Source: Polynucleobacter sp. MWH-Berg-3C6
GTDB taxonomy: Bacteria > Pseudomonadota > Gammaproteobacteria > Burkholderiales > Burkholderiaceae
Assembly (NCBI RefSeq): GCF_018881855.1
Contig: NZ_JACVPN010000001.1
Span: 898,200 to 962,199, forward strand
Length of the DNA: 64,000 nucleotides
Direction of reading: 5' to 3'
Part shown: positions 61,527 to 64,000 of the stretch, piece after piece
Layout: the number at the start of each line of letters is the position of its first letter
How positions within the stretch are numbered: the first letter of the stretch is position 1
Program-made: the position numbers and the translations under genes
Notes under the pieces: generated by a model
The model's input: the letters and a program-made list of their open reading frames with translations, nothing else
Database searches by the model: none
Told to the model about the DNA's origin: nothing

Positions 61527-61947
61527 GTATTTTGGCGGAAGAGGTGTCTAGATTTTGCCCCTCCAATAAACTCTACCATTATCCATAAGCCCATGAATTA
61601 TATGGCTTTAAAGGGTAGCCCTACTCCCGTGTAAACCACCTAAATCCACCTGAGACTATGTCTTGCTGATGGGTGAGAAACGGGAAAAAATCATCGTTAG
61701 CGCATAAGGGAGTTGCGACTGCCGAGCACTTAAAAAAAGGTGTGCTTTTTAAGATTTTTTTATCTGTTTTAAGTTTTTTTTATTTTCATGGTGGGTACAA
61801 AGGGGGGTTCAAACTCCATCATTAGACCCATCATTGACATGGCTTCTATGTAACCATGCTCCCGTGTAACCCATTGAGATTTAATAAAATATGTTGATTA
61901 AAGATGAGTTCATAAGGGGTAATTTTTGCTTGAGTTTGGGATGCCGA
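61527..61947. other. non-coding region before the integrase, with direct repeats and T tracts
   Basis: About 420 bases with no gene. It holds two imperfect copies of a block that begins ATGGCTT and ends in CTCCCGTGTAA (core at 61624-61634 and 61859-61869), a hairpin CTTAAAAA/TTTTTAAG (61729-61753) and a T-rich stretch with TTTTAAG twice (about 61747-61790). Arm or core sites of the integrase are a reasonable guess; tRNA remnants were looked for and not found. Confidence 0.4.
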
Positions 61948-63198
61948 ATGGCGGATAAATTTAGCTTTACGGCACGTCGCATTGCCAATCTCTCTGAACC
62001 CGGTTTCTACCACGACTCAGAATCCAGAGGGCTATATCTTCAGGTGATGACGGGGGTAAATAAAATCATGCGAAGTTGGATATTTCGCTACACCAGCCCC
62101 ACCTCATTTAAACGCAGGGATATGGGCTTGGGGCCACTAGAGGTCCGCTCACTTGCTGATGCCAGACGGAAAACGCTTGAGCTTCGTAAATTAATTCTAG
62201 ATGGTGTTGATCCGATAGAACAGCGCAACAGGATTCGGACTGAAGCCCTAGCCGCTACGGAGGATGGAATTACCTTCTCAATTGCAGCAGAGCGTTGTAT
62301 TGCAGCCAAACGATCAGAATGGAAGAATGCGAAGCATGCTGATCAATGGGTAAACACTATGGGTACTTTTGTTAACCCAAAAATTGGAAAGATGCGGGTT
62401 GATCAAATCAATACTGGCCATATCGCCAAGCTTCTTGAGCAAGAAATCAAGAAGAAGTCTGGTGAAGTTGAAGGCCCCTTCTGGAATGTTCGCACCGAAA
62501 CAGCTACTCGTGTACGACAACGAATTGAAGTGATCCTTGACTGGTGCAAAGCTCATGAATACATCAAGGGGGATAACCCTGCACGCCTTAAAGGCGCCTT
62601 AGCCCATCTTTTACCTAAAGCCAACAAGATTCAGAAGAAAAGTCACCATCCTGCTCTGCCATTTCAGCAGATTGGTGAGTTTATGAGAGAGCTGCGAACA
62701 AAGAGTGGTTTCTCTGTACTTGCCCTTGAGTTCTTAATTCTTACGGCTACACGAACTGGTGAGGTGCTTAATGCCAAGTGGGATGAGTTTGATATTGAAA
62801 ATAAGGTTTGGACTATTCCTGCTGAGAGGATGAAGGCCGGTAAAGCTCATCGAGTGCCACTAAATTCTCGGGCGATTGAGATATATGAATACCTCTCTGA
62901 GCATCGCATAAATGAAGCTCTATTCCCTAGCAAGCGTTACAACAAGGACAACATGTCAAATATGTCTCTCATTGCCATCATGAAGAGAATGCCGGCATAT
63001 GCTCAATATGTTCCCCATGGATTTAGGTCTACATTTAGGGATTGGGCGGCAGAAACTACTGACTATCCAAATGAGACTGTGGAGCTTGCTCTGGCTCACA
63101 CCATTAAGAATAAGTCTGAGGCTGCTTATAGGAGGCAGGATCAATTGGAGAAGCGCGCTAAATTAATGAGCGAATGGGAGGAGTTTGTTGATCATTAG
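61948..63198 (+). CDS. P4-type tyrosine integrase
   Basis: A 416-residue site-specific recombinase. The N-terminal arm-binding domain (DUF4102-type, about 1-90: GLYLQVMTGVNKIMRSWIFR) is followed by a core-binding part and a catalytic domain with Arg269 (TATRTGEV), His357 and Arg360 (VPHGFRSTFRDW), His384 (ALAHTIKN) and the nucleophile Tyr394 (AAYRRQ). All key residues are present. It would insert or excise a genomic island. ATG 61948 is taken because similarity starts there; an ATG at 61891 would add 19 residues. Confidence 0.9.
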   Translation: MADKFSFTARRIANLSEPGFYHDSESRGLYLQVMTGVNKIMRSWIFRYTSPTSFKRRDMGLGPLEVRSLADARRKTLELRKLILDGVDPIEQRNRIRTEALAATEDGITFSIAAERCIAAKRSEWKNAKHADQWVNTMGTFVNPKIGKMRVDQINTGHIAKLLEQEIKKKSGEVEGPFWNVRTETATRVRQRIEVILDWCKAHEYIKGDNPARLKGALAHLLPKANKIQKKSHHPALPFQQIGEFMRELRTKSGFSVLALEFLILTATRTGEVLNAKWDEFDIENKVWTIPAERMKAGKAHRVPLNSRAIEIYEYLSEHRINEALFPSKRYNKDNMSNMSLIAIMKRMPAYAQYVPHGFRSTFRDWAAETTDYPNETVELALAHTIKNKSEAAYRRQDQLEKRAKLMSEWEEFVDH

Positions 63199-63522
63199 CC
63201 CGCTTGCGATGCATAACAGGCATTAACCACCCTGCTGGGTAGCCACTTACAGACAGCCCCAAGTAATTCAGAAAATCATTTTCTATCAGGTTAATACCAA
63301 GCTTAAGAGAGGCGATACAAATAGACCTCCACATTGTAAATATCAATCATCAAACAGCATGAGCAGTTGATTTAGCTCGTCCACATTATTACGGGCATGA
63401 TCCAGCAAAGCTTTTGGGAAATGCTGCGAATAAAACCCAGGAGCAAATGGATCGCGATTATCAACTCTCCTCAGTCGATCTTTACATTCTTGACTGGTGC
63501 TTGGAACCGAATGCCCTAATAT
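63199..63522. other. region between integrase and IS element
   Basis: About 320 bases. The only coding hint is a minus-strand frame from 63579 to 63343 that crosses into the IS end, listed separately. No RNA gene, terminator or clear repeat was seen in the rest. Confidence 0.4.
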
Positions 63523-63579
63523 TGAACTGACCTGATTTTTAGTACCACTCCCAAAGAGAGGATTTTTGATAATCTTCAC
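63343..63579 (-). pseudogene. possible remnant of a gene cut by the IS element
   Basis: A 78-residue frame. The first 20 or so residues are coded by the IS left end (63523-63579), while the rest (from about LGHSVPSTSQECKDRLRR) lies in the flanking DNA and ends in a normal-looking Asp/Leu-rich tail. It may be the C-terminus of a protein interrupted by insertion, or a chance frame. No family recognised; the GTG start has no ribosome site. Confidence 0.3.
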
Positions 63580-63597
63580 CTTAAAGGAGTGCTAAAT

Positions 63598-63879
63598 ATG
63601 GCAAAAGGCCAACGTCTTAAACCCGAGCAAATCGTCACCTTATTGCGTCAAATCGATGTCCTGACAACGAACGGCAAAACCCTAGCCCAGGCCTGTAAAG
63701 AAGTGGGAACGGTAGAGCAAAGCTACTATCGTTGGCGCAAGATTTATGGCGGCATGAAGGTCGATCAAGCTCGTAAGTACAAAGATCTAGAACTGGAAAA
63801 TACCCGGCTTAAGAAGCTCGTAGCGGACTTATCGCTACGAGAAGTCATGCTTAAGGAAGTCATTAAGGGAAACTTCTAA
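63598..63879 (+). CDS. IS3-family transposase OrfA
   Basis: A 93-residue protein with a helix-turn-helix (LKPEQIVTLLRQIDVL to AQACKEVGTVEQSYYRWRK) and a leucine-zipper-like end (DLELENTRLKKLVADLSL). It binds the terminal repeats. AAAGGAG lies eight bases before the ATG; an in-frame GTG at 63589 is not needed. The G-GGA-AAC heptamer at 63867-63873, just before the stop, would let ribosomes shift into orfB. Confidence 0.88.
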   Translation: MAKGQRLKPEQIVTLLRQIDVLTTNGKTLAQACKEVGTVEQSYYRWRKIYGGMKVDQARKYKDLELENTRLKKLVADLSLREVMLKEVIKGNF

Positions 63880-64000
63880 GCCCTACTAGGCGTAAAAATG
63901 CAGCGCAGCTGCTCATGGACCAGCATTCTATCTCTGAGCGGACTGCCTGCAGTTTAGTGGGGCTATCGAGAGCCGCTTATCGCTATATGCCATTGCCTAG
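63867..64000 (+). CDS. IS3-family transposase OrfB, N-terminal fragment (frameshift product)
   Basis: In the -1 frame relative to orfA, an open stretch begins directly after a stop at 63864 and runs to the window end: it reads KLLSPTRRKNAAQLLMDQHS, then ISERTACSLVGLSRAAYRY. This is the N-terminus of an IS3-type DDE transposase (HTH_21 region). It starts without its own ribosome site, as expected for a product made by -1 frameshifting. The catalytic domain is outside the window. Confidence 0.8.

Larger units (their letters stand above)
63523..64000 (+). mobile_element. IS3-family insertion sequence, left part (cut by window end)
   Basis: The element carries orfA and the first 44 codons of orfB in the -1 frame, the IS3 arrangement. 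The left end is set near TGAACTGACCTG at 63523 by resemblance to IS3-type terminal repeats; a start at 63528 is also possible. The right end lies beyond the window, so length, target duplication and group (IS407/IS150-like) cannot be given. Confidence 0.75.

Noticed and set aside
61780..61830. tRNA or tmRNA 3' end as the integrase target (GGGGTTC-like motif)
   Set aside because: A T-arm-like GGTTCAAACTCC is present, but no matching acceptor, anticodon arm or CCA end could be built around it.

Overview
The window is chromosomal DNA of a betaproteobacterium. Gene content and order (rpsO-pnp-quinone reductase-tpiA-secG-tRNA-Leu-nuoA to nuoN; ilvB-ilvN-ilvC-psd-pssA-leuA; an MlaE with a fused STAS domain; DUF3619/DUF3106 genes behind an ECF sigma factor; several Bug-type binding proteins) fit Burkholderiales. 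The moderate GC, small intergenic gaps and gene set point to Polynucleobacter or a close relative. The genus is inferred from recognition only; no database search was possible.

Layout. 1-937: end of an RND efflux permease gene and dnaQ. 946-9220: mixed metabolic genes (tartrate/D-malate-type dehydrogenase, SprT-like zinc protein, amidase, Bug-type binding protein, old-yellow-enzyme-type reductase, mmsA, DUF1178 protein, Nudix hydrolase). 9299-28471 (minus strand): the complete 14-gene complex I operon, preceded by tRNA-Leu(GAG), secG, tpiA, a quinone reductase gene and pnp, with rpsO further upstream. 29225-36561: a SYLF-domain protein, then (minus) branched-chain amino acid and phosphatidylethanolamine genes in one run, with a Leu-rich leader peptide and terminator between pssA and leuA. 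36754-38977: ECF sigma factor, DUF3619, DUF3106 and RDD genes. 38974-45761 (minus): an FtsX-type permease, an SDR, and an Mla-like lipid transport operon. 45888-53365: tRNA-Arg, greB, a RelA/SpoT protein, rpoZ, gmk, yicC, and the divergent rph-rdgB-hemW set. 53367-61487: acyl-CoA type genes, a second Bug protein, a CaiB/BaiF CoA-transferase, a secreted alkylsulfatase, an orphan 7-TM histidine kinase and a patatin-like lipoprotein. 61500-64000: start of a mobile region with a P4-type tyrosine integrase and the left part of an IS3-family element cut by the window end.

Most of the window is ordinary core genome. The best second-look items are the putative leuA attenuator inside the ilv-psd-pss-leu run, a canonical G-GGA-AAC frameshift heptamer in the IS3 element, a long stem-loop between rpsO and pnp, imperfect direct repeats and T-tracts in front of the integrase, and an SDR that lacks the usual catalytic Tyr and Lys. 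I found no CRISPR array, toxin-antitoxin pair or obvious defence system.
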